In this document: positions 32,147 through 40,730 of the stretch, in pieces | How the letters are laid out: each line of letters opens with the position of its first letter | Position numbering within the stretch: position 1 is the stretch's first letter | Assembly: GCA_965243255.1 (NCBI GenBank) | Contig: CBDEUH010000004.1 | Coordinates: 682,001-746,000, forward strand | Length of the DNA: 64,000 bases | Origin: Bin87 sp965243255 | GTDB lineage: Bacteria; Chloroflexota; Dehalococcoidia; Lucifugimonadales; UBA3495 | Direction: 5' to 3' | Notes under the pieces: model-generated | What the model saw: only the letters and a program-made list of their open reading frames with translations | The model's database searches: none | What the model was told of the DNA's origin: nothing | Made by a program: the position numbers and the translations under genes

Positions 32147-33293
32147 GTTCCGCGCTCCGGTAATACTGCAAATCGTCAAAGTCCACCGCAAAGTCAAAAC
32201 CCGGCTGGCCCAGTTCCCTCCGTATCGTCTCGAAATAATCCGCCCGCTTTTCGATCACCAGGAATCGGCGCCCCATGGCGGCAGCCACCCGACCCACTGT
32301 GCCGGTGCCGGCGAATGGGTCAAGCACGCAGTCCCCTTCAAAGGAATAGTACCGGACGACCCGGCTGACCAGTTCATCCGGAAAAACGGCGGGATGAGCC
32401 CTGTGATTCGACGGGGTTATATCCCACACGTTTGTCTTGTCGTATTCGCCCAAAATCAGCGACCGTCCTACTGCCTCCGGGTCGGGATGATTATGCAGGT
32501 TCCAGTCAATCAGCCGGTCGGTTTTCTTACGATAAACCAACACGTACTCGGTTACGGTAACCGGCTTGTACTGCAACGGTTGCCGGTCGGCAGCAAAACG
32601 ACGGCCCCGGCCCAGGTGCCAGCCCGCCCCTTCCGGCTTGCGCCAAATGATGTCGTCAATAAATTCAAACCCGATTCGGTCCAGTATGGGATGCAGGTCA
32701 AAGGGAATCGGCAACCTTTTGCTAGCCGTACTGCGCGAGGTCCGTCGCACCAGCACCGGTGATACGTTGACCACTAGAAATCTCCCCTCGGCTAGTACGT
32801 CGTGGCAAGCGCCAAACGCCTCGCCCAAAAACTCCAGGTAGGATGGATAGTCAACGTACTCTGCACAGTCCGGCTTGGCGTTGTAATACGGTGGCGAGGT
32901 GAACACCAGCTGCGCGCTGTTAGCCGGAAACTCCGTCAAGACGGTGCGGCAGTCCCCCAATATCGCCTTATTGGGAATCGGCGGAAACGCAATCGGAGCT
33001 CTTTTTGCTAAGTAAAGGGGACGACGGTTATGTCGCAACTGGCGTAGCCGCTCGGACACCATGGTCGGAGCCGGAGCGCGGCAAATCTCGCCGTCGGCGT
33101 CAACTTGAACTTCTCCTACGGGATGGCTAGGCGCGGCATCGCACACCAGCGCCACCCGCCATAGGGCAAGCCGCCCGTCCCATTCCGGCAAGCCCAGAGA
33201 TAAGCCGGCTCCTTCATTTGCCTGCATACATTCCTGTAGCCAACCTTGAGCCAGTCGGCGCACGTCGTCGGTCAACAATTTTTCGCCAATCAT
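32127..33293 (-). CDS. DNA (cytosine-N4 or adenine-N6) methyltransferase of the R-M pair
   Basis: A 388-residue amino-methyltransferase. Motif IV TSPPYY (about residues 132-137) comes before motif I DPFAGTGT (about 325-332), the beta-class order; TSPPY favours N4-cytosine methylation, as in M.CfrBI. Other landmarks are ILGDCRTVLTEFP, DDIIWRKPEG and the VWDI segment. It would protect the host from the downstream endonuclease. I chose ATG 33293; the frame is open to ATG 33464 and a 433- or 445-residue version cannot be excluded. No C-protein gene is seen. Confidence 0.88.
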   Translation of the reverse strand: MIGEKLLTDDVRRLAQGWLQECMQANEGAGLSLGLPEWDGRLALWRVALVCDAAPSHPVGEVQVDADGEICRAPAPTMVSERLRQLRHNRRPLYLAKRAPIAFPPIPNKAILGDCRTVLTEFPANSAQLVFTSPPYYNAKPDCAEYVDYPSYLEFLGEAFGACHDVLAEGRFLVVNVSPVLVRRTSRSTASKRLPIPFDLHPILDRIGFEFIDDIIWRKPEGAGWHLGRGRRFAADRQPLQYKPVTVTEYVLVYRKKTDRLIDWNLHNHPDPEAVGRSLILGEYDKTNVWDITPSNHRAHPAVFPDELVSRVVRYYSFEGDCVLDPFAGTGTVGRVAAAMGRRFLVIEKRADYFETIRRELGQPGFDFAVDFDDLQYYRSAEHDAEPV

Positions 33294-33445
33294 GGCGCTA
33301 TTGTCGCAGGTTGCCAGGAACTTCCGCAAGGGCCGGCTGTCACCAGTCCCTTGCGCTATATCCGCCTTTGCCCCTAGGTATCGTAATCGCTCCTCGGCAC
33401 CGCCAACGCCCAATCCCGGCCTGCCCATCAATGTCAAAACCACAC

Positions 33446-33475
33446 TTGACAAATGCCAGAACATCAGTTCATAAT
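33446..33475 (+). promoter_or_regulatory. Outward promoter opposite the methyltransferase gene
   Basis: A perfect TTGACA (33446-33451), an 18-base spacer and CATAAT (33470-33475) on the plus strand, pointing away from the R-M genes into the repeat region. Expected start near 33482. What it transcribes is not obvious. Confidence 0.55.
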
Positions 33476-33592
33476 GCCCCCATCACTAGTGAAACCATCG
33501 GTACCCCACAGCCTGCAACGAGGTAAATCAAGAACCATCACGGTTCCGGTCGTCAACGGCCACAACCGTCAGCAAATCCTAACAACGCACGC

Positions 33593-33718
33593 CGGTGCGG
33601 TCACAGCTGCCATTGACGGATAACAGATCGCCGTCACAAACACTGGAAGTGACAACGGTGCGGCCACAGCTGCCATTGACGGATAACAGATGACCGTCAT
33701 AGACACCGGAAGTGGCAA
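33593..33718. repeat. Two tandem copies of a 63-bp repeat
   Basis: Units 33593-33655 and 33656-33718 are identical at 56 of 63 positions; a third copy begins (CGGCGCG) and breaks off. The core GCCATTGACGGATAACAG is unchanged. The period is a multiple of three; on the minus strand an open frame reads repeated ICYPSMAAV, but coding is doubtful. Confidence 0.9.
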
Positions 33719-33888
33719 CGGCGCGATACCACTGCGGCCAGTGCGGCTAACTACATGCTCGTACGAAAACACCTATGTGGAAGTGCGTAACCAACCCCCG
33801 GCCGTGGGGCTGACAACGACCACCTTACCTCTCGCAGGCTACCCCCAAAATCCCGAAAACCCAATCCAACCTAAAGGAGCCAACCACG

Positions 33889-33963
33889 ATGACAACGAAA
33901 CTAACGAACCCGATGGCTGCCAACCCAATCCCGCCAATTCCCAAATCCCGCAATCCCTGCTAA
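33889..33963 (+). CDS. Possible 24-residue peptide
   Basis: AAAGGAG at 33873-33879 sits 9 bases before ATG 33889; the frame runs 24 codons to TAA at 33961. The peptide begins MTTKLTNPMAAN and ends IPPIPKSRNPC: Pro-rich, basic, with a single C-terminal Cys. The ribosome-binding site is among the best in the region, and an outward promoter at 33446 could supply the transcript. It may be a leader peptide, a small toxin-like peptide or chance. No homologue is known to me. Confidence 0.35.
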   Translation: MTTKLTNPMAANPIPPIPKSRNPC

Positions 33964-34020
33964 GGCGCCACCCCCCGTAGGGATGCACCCCCTGGGCTAC
34001 CAACCGGCCACGTTCCGGTG

Positions 34021-34026
34021 TATAAT
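34021..34026 (+). promoter_or_regulatory. -10 box for icd
   Basis: A perfect TATAAT preceded by GTG. No convincing -35. It leaves a leader of about 110 bases before the icd ATG at 34144, long for this genome. Confidence 0.45.
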
Positions 34027-34143
34027 CGGCAAGGTTTGCATCCTTCCGATGCTGCCTATCCAGCCTTGATATCCGGGCCCGTGTCCAACCATCCTTGGCA
34101 ACCCGTCGCGGCCCGTGGCGCTGACCTTGCTGAGGAGGAAATC

Positions 34144-36372
34144 ATGCCGGAATCCGCCAAAATCATCTACACCGAAACTGACGAGGCGCCGTTCCTCGCC
34201 ACCCACTCGCTGCTGCCCATGCTCCAGGCTTTCACCAGGGGTTCGGGTATCGAACTTGAAACCTGGGACATCTCCCTGTCCGGCCGCATCATCGCGAATT
34301 TCCCCGACAATCTGACCGATGAGCAGCGCATCCCCGACTACCTGCGAATGTGCGGCGAGTTGTGCCTGGAGCCGTCGGCCAACCTGATCAAGCTGCCCAA
34401 CATCAGCGCGTCTATTCCCCAGCTGAAGGGCGCTATCGCCGAGTTGCAGGCCAAGGGCTATGACATCCCCGACTACCCCGACCAGCCAGCCAACGACGCC
34501 GAACGCGAAACCCAGGCGCGCTACTCCCGCGTCCTCGGCAGCGCCGTCAACCCGGTTATCCGCGAGGGCAACTCCGACCGCCGCTCTTCGAACGCGGTCA
34601 AGGAGCACGGCCAGCGCAACCCCCACCGGATGATGCAGGACTGGCCTGACATTTCCAAAACCCGCGTCGGCCACATGACCGACGGCGATTTTTTCAGCAG
34701 CGAGGTAGCCGTTACCACTACCGAAGCCGGCTCCGCCGCCATCCAGTTTGTCGCCGGCGACGGCAGCGTTACCGATCTCAAGTCCGGCATCCCACTGCAG
34801 GCCGGCGAGATCATCGACTGCGCCGTGATGAACGTCGGCAAGTTGCGGCAGTTCTACGCCGACCAGATGGCCCAGGCCAAAGCCGACGACGTACTACTCG
34901 GCCTCCACGTCAAGACTACCATGATGCGCGTGTCCGACCCCATCATCTTCGGACACCTGGTGTCGGAATTTTTCAAGGACGTGTTTGACAAGCACGCCGA
35001 CGCCCTCGCCCAAGTGGCCGTTGACCCGGACAACGGCGTTGCCGAGATGCTCACCAAGATCCAGGGGCTGCCCGAGGCACAGCGCGCCGAAATCGAGGCC
35101 GACATCCAGGCCGCCTACGACAGCCGCCCCGACTTGATGATGGTCAACTCCTACCGTGGCATCACCAGTCTCCACGTGCCCAGCGACACCATCATTGACG
35201 CCTCTATGCCCGTGGTCATCCGCGACGGAGGGCGAACCTGGGGCCCCGACAACGAGCTCCACGACACCATCGCCCTGATTCCCGACCGCTCCTACGCCAC
35301 CATCTACCAGGCGGTGGTTGAAGACTGCCAGCAACATGGCGCCCTCGATCCGGCGACACTCGGCAGCGTCGCCAACGTGGGGCTGATGGCCCAGGCCGCC
35401 GAGGAGTACGGCTCCCACGACAAGACCTTTACGGCCCCCGGCAGCGGCGCCATCCGCGTCGTTGACGCCTCCGGCGCAACCCTGATGCAGCAGAGCGTTG
35501 AGGAAGGCGACATTTTCCGAATGTGCCAGACCAAGGACATTCCGATTCAGGACTGGGTGCGCCTTGGCGTTTCCCGCGCCCGGCTCACCGGCCAGGCCGC
35601 CATCTTCTGGCTCGATGCCAACCGCGCCCACGACGCCGAGTTGATCAAGAAGGTGGAACAGTATCTGCCCGAGCACGACACTACCGGGTTGGACATCAGC
35701 ACCCTGCCCCCGGTCGAAGCCATGAAGGCGACTGTTGCCCGCAGCCGGGCAAGCCAGGACACTATCGCGGTAACCGGCAACGTCCTGCGCGACTATCTCA
35801 CCGACCTTTTCCCCATCCTGGAACTGGGCACCAGCGCCAAGATGCTGTCCGTTGTTCCCCTGCTCAACGGTGGCGGCATGTTCGAGACCGGCGCCGGCGG
35901 TTCGGCGCCCCGTCACGTGCAGCAGTTCGTTGAGGAGGGCCATCTCCGCTGGGATTCACTGGGTGAGTTCTGCGCCCTGGTTGCCTCCTTCGAGCACTTC
36001 GGCGAGGTGTACGACAACGACCAGGCCAGGCTGCTGGCGGAAACCCTGGACCAGGCCATCGGTGAACATCTGGAACACCAGCGCAACCCGTCCCGCCGCG
36101 TCAACGAACTGGACACCCGGGGCAGCCATTTTTACCTGGCGCTCTACTGGGCCCAGGCGCTGGCCAACCAGACCAAGGACCCGGCGGTGCGGGCCCGTTT
36201 CACCGATGTGGCCCGGCAGATGTCCGAAAACGAGGATAAGATTGTTCAGGAGCTGAATGACGCCCAGGGGCAGGCCATGGACATCGGCGGCTACTATCGC
36301 CCCGACGCCCAAATGTCCGCCAACGCCATGCGCCCCAGCGCCAGCCTGAACGCCATCATCGACGCACTTTAA
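34144..36372 (+). CDS. icd: Monomeric NADP-dependent isocitrate dehydrogenase
   Basis: Oxidatively decarboxylates isocitrate to 2-oxoglutarate with NADP. The 742-residue length and sequence identify the monomeric IDH-II type, not the common 400-residue dimer: KIIYTETDEAP at the N-terminus, LPNISASIPQLKGAI, SDRRSSNAVKEHGQRNPH, MNVGKLRQFY, WGPDNELHDT and GSHDKTF are all typical. ATG 34144 has GAGGAGG upstream. mdh follows 23 bases downstream, forming a TCA-cycle unit. The open frame upstream to 34018 covers the promoter and is not part of the gene. Confidence 0.95.
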   Translation: MPESAKIIYTETDEAPFLATHSLLPMLQAFTRGSGIELETWDISLSGRIIANFPDNLTDEQRIPDYLRMCGELCLEPSANLIKLPNISASIPQLKGAIAELQAKGYDIPDYPDQPANDAERETQARYSRVLGSAVNPVIREGNSDRRSSNAVKEHGQRNPHRMMQDWPDISKTRVGHMTDGDFFSSEVAVTTTEAGSAAIQFVAGDGSVTDLKSGIPLQAGEIIDCAVMNVGKLRQFYADQMAQAKADDVLLGLHVKTTMMRVSDPIIFGHLVSEFFKDVFDKHADALAQVAVDPDNGVAEMLTKIQGLPEAQRAEIEADIQAAYDSRPDLMMVNSYRGITSLHVPSDTIIDASMPVVIRDGGRTWGPDNELHDTIALIPDRSYATIYQAVVEDCQQHGALDPATLGSVANVGLMAQAAEEYGSHDKTFTAPGSGAIRVVDASGATLMQQSVEEGDIFRMCQTKDIPIQDWVRLGVSRARLTGQAAIFWLDANRAHDAELIKKVEQYLPEHDTTGLDISTLPPVEAMKATVARSRASQDTIAVTGNVLRDYLTDLFPILELGTSAKMLSVVPLLNGGGMFETGAGGSAPRHVQQFVEEGHLRWDSLGEFCALVASFEHFGEVYDNDQARLLAETLDQAIGEHLEHQRNPSRRVNELDTRGSHFYLALYWAQALANQTKDPAVRARFTDVARQMSENEDKIVQELNDAQGQAMDIGGYYRPDAQMSANAMRPSASLNAIIDAL

Positions 36373-36395
36373 CAGAAAGGGAGACCTCCACCGCA

Positions 36396-37337
36396 ATGCG
36401 AAGCAAAGTCACCGTAGTCGGCGCCGGCAACGTCGGCGCCACCACCGCCCAGCGCATCCACCAGCTCGGCTATGCCGATGTCGTACTGGTGGACGTGGTT
36501 GAAGACCTGCCCCAGGGCAAGGGCCTGGATATGCTGGAATCCGGCCCCATCATCGGTTCAGACGGACAGATTACCGGCTCCAACGGCTACGAAGAAACTG
36601 CCGGCTCCGACGTTGTCGTCATCACCGCCGGCATCGCCCGCCGTCCCGGAATGAGCCGTGACGATTTGCTGCTCACCAATATGCGGATTACCTCGGCGGT
36701 AACCGAGGAAATCGTCAAACACTCGCCCGATTGCATCATACTGGCCGTTACCAACCCGCTGGACGCCATGGTTCAGAACGTGTTCCAGACCGCCGGATTC
36801 CCCCGCAATCGGGTCTTCGGCATGGCTGGCGTGCTGGACACTGCCCGCTACCGCACCTTCATCGCCCAGGAGTTGAATGTATCCGTGGACGACGTGCAGG
36901 CCATGGTGCTGGGCGGTCACGGCGACGACATGGTGCCGCTGGTTCGCTATACCACCGTGGGCTGCATCCCGCTCACCGAACTGCTTTCCCAGGACCGCAT
37001 CGATTCCATCGTGCAGCGCACCCGCGACGGTGGCGGCGAAATCGTCGCCCTGCTCAAGCAGGGTTCCGCCTTCTACGCGCCGTCCGCCGCCATCACCGAG
37101 ATGGTCGAAGCCATTCTGCTGGACAAGAAGCGCATCCTGCCCGGCTGCGCCTACCTGGAAGGCGAGTACGGCATCAACGGCCTCTGCGTCGGTGTGCCCG
37201 TCAAGATCGGCGCCAATGGCCTGGAGCAGATCATCGAAATCAGCCTGACCGATGACGAAATGTCTGCGCTCAAGAGCTCCGCCGCCTCCGTCCAGGAGCT
37301 GGTGGATGTCATGGCCGGAGCCAAGGCCGAAGCCTGA
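36396..37337 (+). CDS. mdh: Malate dehydrogenase (LDH-like type)
   Basis: Interconverts malate and oxaloacetate with NAD. The 313 residues carry the Rossmann loop VGAGNVGATTA, VLVDVVEDLPQGKGLD (Asp after strand 2, favouring NAD), the substrate-loop Arg pair in IARRPGMSRDDLL, VTNPLDAM and the catalytic His in VLGGHGDDMVPLVRY. The pattern matches the tetrameric LDH-like MDH of Chloroflexus-type bacteria. AAAGGGAG lies upstream of ATG 36396. It is coupled to icd, and a hairpin terminator at 37364 follows. Confidence 0.96.
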   Translation: MRSKVTVVGAGNVGATTAQRIHQLGYADVVLVDVVEDLPQGKGLDMLESGPIIGSDGQITGSNGYEETAGSDVVVITAGIARRPGMSRDDLLLTNMRITSAVTEEIVKHSPDCIILAVTNPLDAMVQNVFQTAGFPRNRVFGMAGVLDTARYRTFIAQELNVSVDDVQAMVLGGHGDDMVPLVRYTTVGCIPLTELLSQDRIDSIVQRTRDGGGEIVALLKQGSAFYAPSAAITEMVEAILLDKKRILPGCAYLEGEYGINGLCVGVPVKIGANGLEQIIEISLTDDEMSALKSSAASVQELVDVMAGAKAEA

Positions 37338-37363
37338 CGGATTCGACCACCGTTTTGCCAGCG

Positions 37364-37385
37364 AGGGCGGGTGAAAACCCGCCCT
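37364..37385 (+). terminator. Hairpin terminator after icd-mdh
   Basis: A perfect 9-bp stem (AGGGCGGGT) closed by a GAAA tetraloop and followed by TGTTTTGTG. It is the window's best intrinsic-terminator shape and a member of the GGGCGGGT palindrome family. Confidence 0.7.
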
Positions 37386-37404
37386 TGTTTTGTGAGCCGG
37401 GGTG

Positions 37405-37410
37405 TATAAT
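37405..37410 (+). promoter_or_regulatory. -10 box for the second aminotransferase
   Basis: Perfect TATAAT preceded by GGTG, 33 bases before ATG 37443 and just after the mdh terminator. No clear -35. Confidence 0.5.
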
Positions 37411-37442
37411 TATGAGAAATCCGTCCAACGGGAGGAGCCCGA

Positions 37443-38738
37443 ATGACTGAGCGCACTGAACTGGAACGTGAACTGCTGGCGAAAGCTGCTCAATACTTTC
37501 CGGGCAACTCCACCGGCAACACCAACTATCCCGAAGAACTGAACTTTCTGATTAGGGAAGGCAAGGCCGGCCGGGTCTGGGACGTTTCCGGCAACGAATA
37601 CGTTGATTGGCTGATGGGCTCCGGCCCGATGATTCTTGGGCACGCGCACCCGGCCGTCACTGAAGCGGTACGGGATGCCGTGGGCCGCGGCTCAACCTTC
37701 TTCGCCAACAACGACCAGGCGGTGATGCTGGCCGAAGAACTGGTGCGCGCCGTCCCCTGCGCCGACAAGGTCCGCTTCACCACCAGCGGCACCGACGCCT
37801 GCTTCCAGGCCATGCGCGTCGCCCGCGCCTATACCGGCAAGGAGAAAATCCTCAAGTTCGAGGGCGGCTATCACGGCACCAGCGATTACGCCATGATGTC
37901 CGTCTTCGCCTCCGCCAGCGTCGAGTTCCCCCAGGCCGAGGCCAACAGCGCCGGCATTCCCCGCGCCCTCAGCGACTTGATGCTGGTTTCCCAGTTTAAC
38001 GACCTGGACACCACCGCCGCCATCGTTGATGCTCATAAAGACGAGTTGGCCGCCGTCATCGTGGAGCCGCTGCAACGCACCCTGGCGCCCAACCCCGGGT
38101 TCCTGGACGGCCTGCGCAAGATCACTGCCGACGCCGGCGTGCTGCTCATATTCGACGAGGTGGTAACCGCTTTCCGCCTGGCCTACGGCGGCGCCCAGGA
38201 ATTCTACGGCGTAACTCCGGACTTGTGCTCCGTCGGCAAGATTATGGGCGGCGGATACCCCTTGGCGGCAGTGCTGGGCAACGGGGATGTGATGTCCGTC
38301 TATGATCGCTCGGCGGTGTCATCCGACAGTTATGTTGACCAGATTGGCACTCTGAACGGCAGCCCTGTGGCCTGCGCCGCCGGCCTGGCCACCCTGGCGG
38401 AACTCCGCAAGGATGGAGTGTACGACCGTCTGCACGATGTGGGCGGCCGCATCCGCCGGGCCCTCGCCGACGCCTGCACCGAGGAGGGCTTTGCGATGCA
38501 GAGCGTCGGCGAGGATGCAATCTTCGACATCTACTTTGCGGAGCGACCGGTGCAGAACTTCCGGGACGGCCTGGCCGCTGACCCCGCTCCCCTGGGCAAG
38601 CTCAACGCCGGCCTGCTGCAGCGAGGCATCATCAAGTCATGGCCGCAGAAGTTCTATCCTTCCGTCGTGCACTCTGACGCCGACGTAGAGCAGACCGTTG
38701 CCGCGATACGCGAGGTGGTTCCCACCCTGCGGGATTAG
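37443..38738 (+). CDS. Class III PLP aminotransferase, GSA-aminomutase-like (copy 2)
   Basis: A 431-residue class III PLP enzyme related to the one at 7267. TTSGTDACFQAMRVARAYTG binds the cofactor phosphate, KFEGGYHG is the loop typical of glutamate-1-semialdehyde aminomutase, IFDEVVTAFR carries the Asp, and SVGKIMGGGYPLA holds the Lys (about residue 266). GGGAGGAG precedes ATG 37443. It is a single-gene unit between two hairpins. Without haem genes nearby I cannot say which copy, if either, is HemL; amino-acid or beta-amino-acid transamination is as likely. Confidence 0.87.
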   Translation: MTERTELERELLAKAAQYFPGNSTGNTNYPEELNFLIREGKAGRVWDVSGNEYVDWLMGSGPMILGHAHPAVTEAVRDAVGRGSTFFANNDQAVMLAEELVRAVPCADKVRFTTSGTDACFQAMRVARAYTGKEKILKFEGGYHGTSDYAMMSVFASASVEFPQAEANSAGIPRALSDLMLVSQFNDLDTTAAIVDAHKDELAAVIVEPLQRTLAPNPGFLDGLRKITADAGVLLIFDEVVTAFRLAYGGAQEFYGVTPDLCSVGKIMGGGYPLAAVLGNGDVMSVYDRSAVSSDSYVDQIGTLNGSPVACAAGLATLAELRKDGVYDRLHDVGGRIRRALADACTEEGFAMQSVGEDAIFDIYFAERPVQNFRDGLAADPAPLGKLNAGLLQRGIIKSWPQKFYPSVVHSDADVEQTVAAIREVVPTLRD

Positions 38739-38761
38739 CGCCAGTGAGGCCACCAATAAGC

Positions 38762-38793
38762 AAAAAGGGGCGGGTCTGAAACCCGCCCCCTTT
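38762..38793. terminator. Bidirectional terminator between aminotransferase and respiratory operon
   Basis: Inverted repeat GGGGCGGGT/ACCCGCCCC with AAAAA on the left and CTTTCG on the right, so that each strand reads a hairpin followed by pyrimidines. It lies midway between convergent genes and marks the end of the long minus-strand respiratory block. Confidence 0.75.
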
Positions 38794-38817
38794 CGTTGTA
38801 ACCCGGTTGGGGTTGCG

Positions 38818-39696
38818 CTACCGTCCCCGCATCTTCACTTCCAGCGGGCCAGTGCTGATGATGTGCCGCTTCAGGCCGAGCTCGTTGGGCGACATGCCCA
38901 TGGCCAGGCCAATCAGCTGCGGCATATGCAGGATGGGCAGGTCGATGGAACGCCGGGCCTGAGAAGCGGCCTTGGGCTGAAACCCGTCAAGGTTCAGGTG
39001 GCAGAGCGGACACGGGGTAACCATGGCGTCGGCGCCCAGGTCTTTCACTTCAGACGTGTGCTTGCCCACCATGGCCATGGAGTTTCGCTGGTTGATGGTC
39101 AGTATCGGGAAGCCGCAGCACCGGGTCTTGCCCTCAAAGTCCACCAGGGTCGCGCCCAGCAACTGGATCAGCATTTCCAGGGACTGCTGCCGTTCCGGAT
39201 GGTCCTCAATGTCCAGCGCTTCGGTAGGCCGCACGATGTAACAGCCGTAGAACGGCGCGATTTTCAGCTCGCTCAGCGGACGGGTGATCAGCGCGCCCAG
39301 GCGGTCCAGGCCGTAGTCCTCGATCAAAATCCACAGCAGGTGTTTCGGCTCGCTGTTGCCGCTGTACTCCAGCCCTTCCTCGGCCAGGTGCGAGTTGATT
39401 TCGGCCAGGTACTCCGGATTGCGCATCCGGTGGTTGGCCTGGGACATCACGCCCTGACAGGTACTGCATATCGTCAGAATGGGCAGGCCCATCTGCTCCG
39501 CCTTGGCGAAGTTGCGCGCGTTCAGGGTGTCGCCGAACAGTTGGTTCTTCTCCTGGATGACGCCGGCCCCGGTGCACGTCCAGCCGGGAATCTCCTCCAG
39601 TTCGATGCCCATGCGGTCGCAGACCATCCGGGCAGCCGGGTAAAGTTCGGGCGCGCCGCCTTGGGAAACGCAGCCCGGGAAAAAGGCGTACTTCAC
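38818..39696 (-). CDS. CCG-domain iron-sulfur protein (SdhE/HdrB-like)
   Basis: A 292-residue protein with two CCG-type Cys-rich domains, as in heterodisulfide reductase HdrB, the SdhE subunit of archaeal succinate dehydrogenases and thiol-fumarate reductase. The first domain has FFPGCVS, CTGAGV and CSTCQGV; the second has CCGFPILTINQRN and TPCPLCHLNLD. These Cys hold a [4Fe-4S] or noncubane cluster. It follows sdhA and sdhB on the same strand, so it most likely passes electrons to quinone or to a thiol acceptor in place of a cytochrome b anchor. No SdhF is seen. Confidence 0.87.
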   Translation of the reverse strand: MKYAFFPGCVSQGGAPELYPAARMVCDRMGIELEEIPGWTCTGAGVIQEKNQLFGDTLNARNFAKAEQMGLPILTICSTCQGVMSQANHRMRNPEYLAEINSHLAEEGLEYSGNSEPKHLLWILIEDYGLDRLGALITRPLSELKIAPFYGCYIVRPTEALDIEDHPERQQSLEMLIQLLGATLVDFEGKTRCCGFPILTINQRNSMAMVGKHTSEVKDLGADAMVTPCPLCHLNLDGFQPKAASQARRSIDLPILHMPQLIGLAMGMSPNELGLKRHIISTGPLEVKMRGR

Positions 39697-39722
39697 TGGT
39701 TGATTCCTCCTCTTGAATCGCC

Positions 39723-40727
39723 CTAGCCGAACGGCGAGTTGTTGCTGACCTGCGGGCTGGCCGGTTCCGGTTGTGTGCGGCTGAATATCCGGCGCACCGC
39801 TTCCACGTTCTCCACGTTCTGGTGCATGATGGGCGGCATCTTGCCCCGGCGCATGGCCCGGAAGGCTACGGGCATATAGTCCATCAGCGCCGGCAGATTC
39901 ATCATCCCCACCGACTTGATGGGCAGCCGCAGCTCGTCCAGCCGGCCGCTGTGTCCCACGGACTCGGTGAAGGCGTCGGTATGGCGGGCGCCGTTGTTGT
40001 TGTCATAGCCGGCTTCGATGGCTTGCTCCCGCATGGCCATGATGCGGTCCATCGGCGCCACGCCCTTGGGGCACGCCTGGACACACTCATTGCAGCGGGT
40101 GCAGTCCCAGATCCCGGTAGGCTCACTCAGTCCCCACAGGCGTTCCATGGAAACGCCGTCGGCGTCGCCATCCCGAGGGTCTGCGGTGAAGCGGTACGCC
40201 TTGGCCAGCGCCGCCGGCCCCAGGAACGTCGGGTCAACTTCCAGCACGGTGCAGTCCGAAACGCAGGCGCCACACATGATGCAGGCGGTAACGCTGGACA
40301 GGTGCAGCATGGCGTCGTTGGAGACGATGTACTCGCCTTCCGGTTCCTGCCCCATGTGCTTCAGGTAGGGGTCGACAGCTTCGATTTTCTCCCAGAACAT
40401 ATCGAAGTTGACCACCAGGTCCTTCACCACCGGCATGACGCCGGCCGGCTCCACGGTAATCACGCCGTCCTGCACCACCGTATTGGCGATGGTCTTGCAC
40501 GCCAGCCCGGCGTGCCCATTGATGCGCATGGCGCACGAGCCGCAGATGGCGCTGCGGCAGGAGCATCGGAGCGACAGCGTGCCGTCGTCATCTTCACGAA
40601 TCTGAATGAGCGCGTCCAGGACGGTGGCATTGTCCGCGATGGTAACGGGGTATTCCTGCCAGTAAGGCTGGCGGCGTTCGTCCTGCGCCTCCGGGTCCTG
40701 TCGCTTTACCCTGATGGTAACGTCCAT
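39723..40727 (-). CDS. sdhB: Succinate dehydrogenase/fumarate reductase iron-sulfur subunit
   Basis: Carries electrons between the FAD of SdhA and the quinone or CCG subunit. The N-terminal domain binds [2Fe-2S] through CRSAICGSC and a later Cys (about 57, 62, 65, 77). The C-terminal domain has CIMCGACVSDC and CTRCNECVQACPKG for two further clusters. At 334 residues it is about 90 longer than E. coli SdhB; the C-terminal extension is rich in Met, Asn and Arg and has no known motif. ATG 40727 lies 3 bases after the sdhA stop. Confidence 0.94.
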   Translation of the reverse strand: MDVTIRVKRQDPEAQDERRQPYWQEYPVTIADNATVLDALIQIREDDDGTLSLRCSCRSAICGSCAMRINGHAGLACKTIANTVVQDGVITVEPAGVMPVVKDLVVNFDMFWEKIEAVDPYLKHMGQEPEGEYIVSNDAMLHLSSVTACIMCGACVSDCTVLEVDPTFLGPAALAKAYRFTADPRDGDADGVSMERLWGLSEPTGIWDCTRCNECVQACPKGVAPMDRIMAMREQAIEAGYDNNNGARHTDAFTESVGHSGRLDELRLPIKSVGMMNLPALMDYMPVAFRAMRRGKMPPIMHQNVENVEAVRRIFSRTQPEPASPQVSNNSPFG

Positions 40728-40730
40728 TTC

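Larger units (their letters stand above)
33465..34143. other. Long intergenic region between the R-M genes and icd
   Basis: About 680 bases without a convincing long gene. It holds an outward promoter (just upstream, 33446), two tandem 63-bp repeats (33593-33718), a possible 24-codon ORF with a strong ribosome-binding site (33889), and the icd -10 box (34021). Base composition is less GC-rich up to about 33960. The open frames of 67 and 96 codons across the repeats have no ribosome-binding site. Confidence 0.7.

Noticed and set aside
33593..33718. CRISPR array.
   Set aside because: Only two head-to-tail repeats of 63 bases with no variable spacers and no cas genes.
33569..33772. A 67-codon minus-strand frame across the tandem repeats.
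   Set aside because: GTG start with no ribosome-binding site; the repeating residues follow directly from the 63-bp DNA period.
33690..33980. A 96-codon plus-strand frame starting inside the second repeat.
   Set aside because: No ribosome-binding site, low-information sequence; the 24-codon ORF at 33889 has a better start signal.
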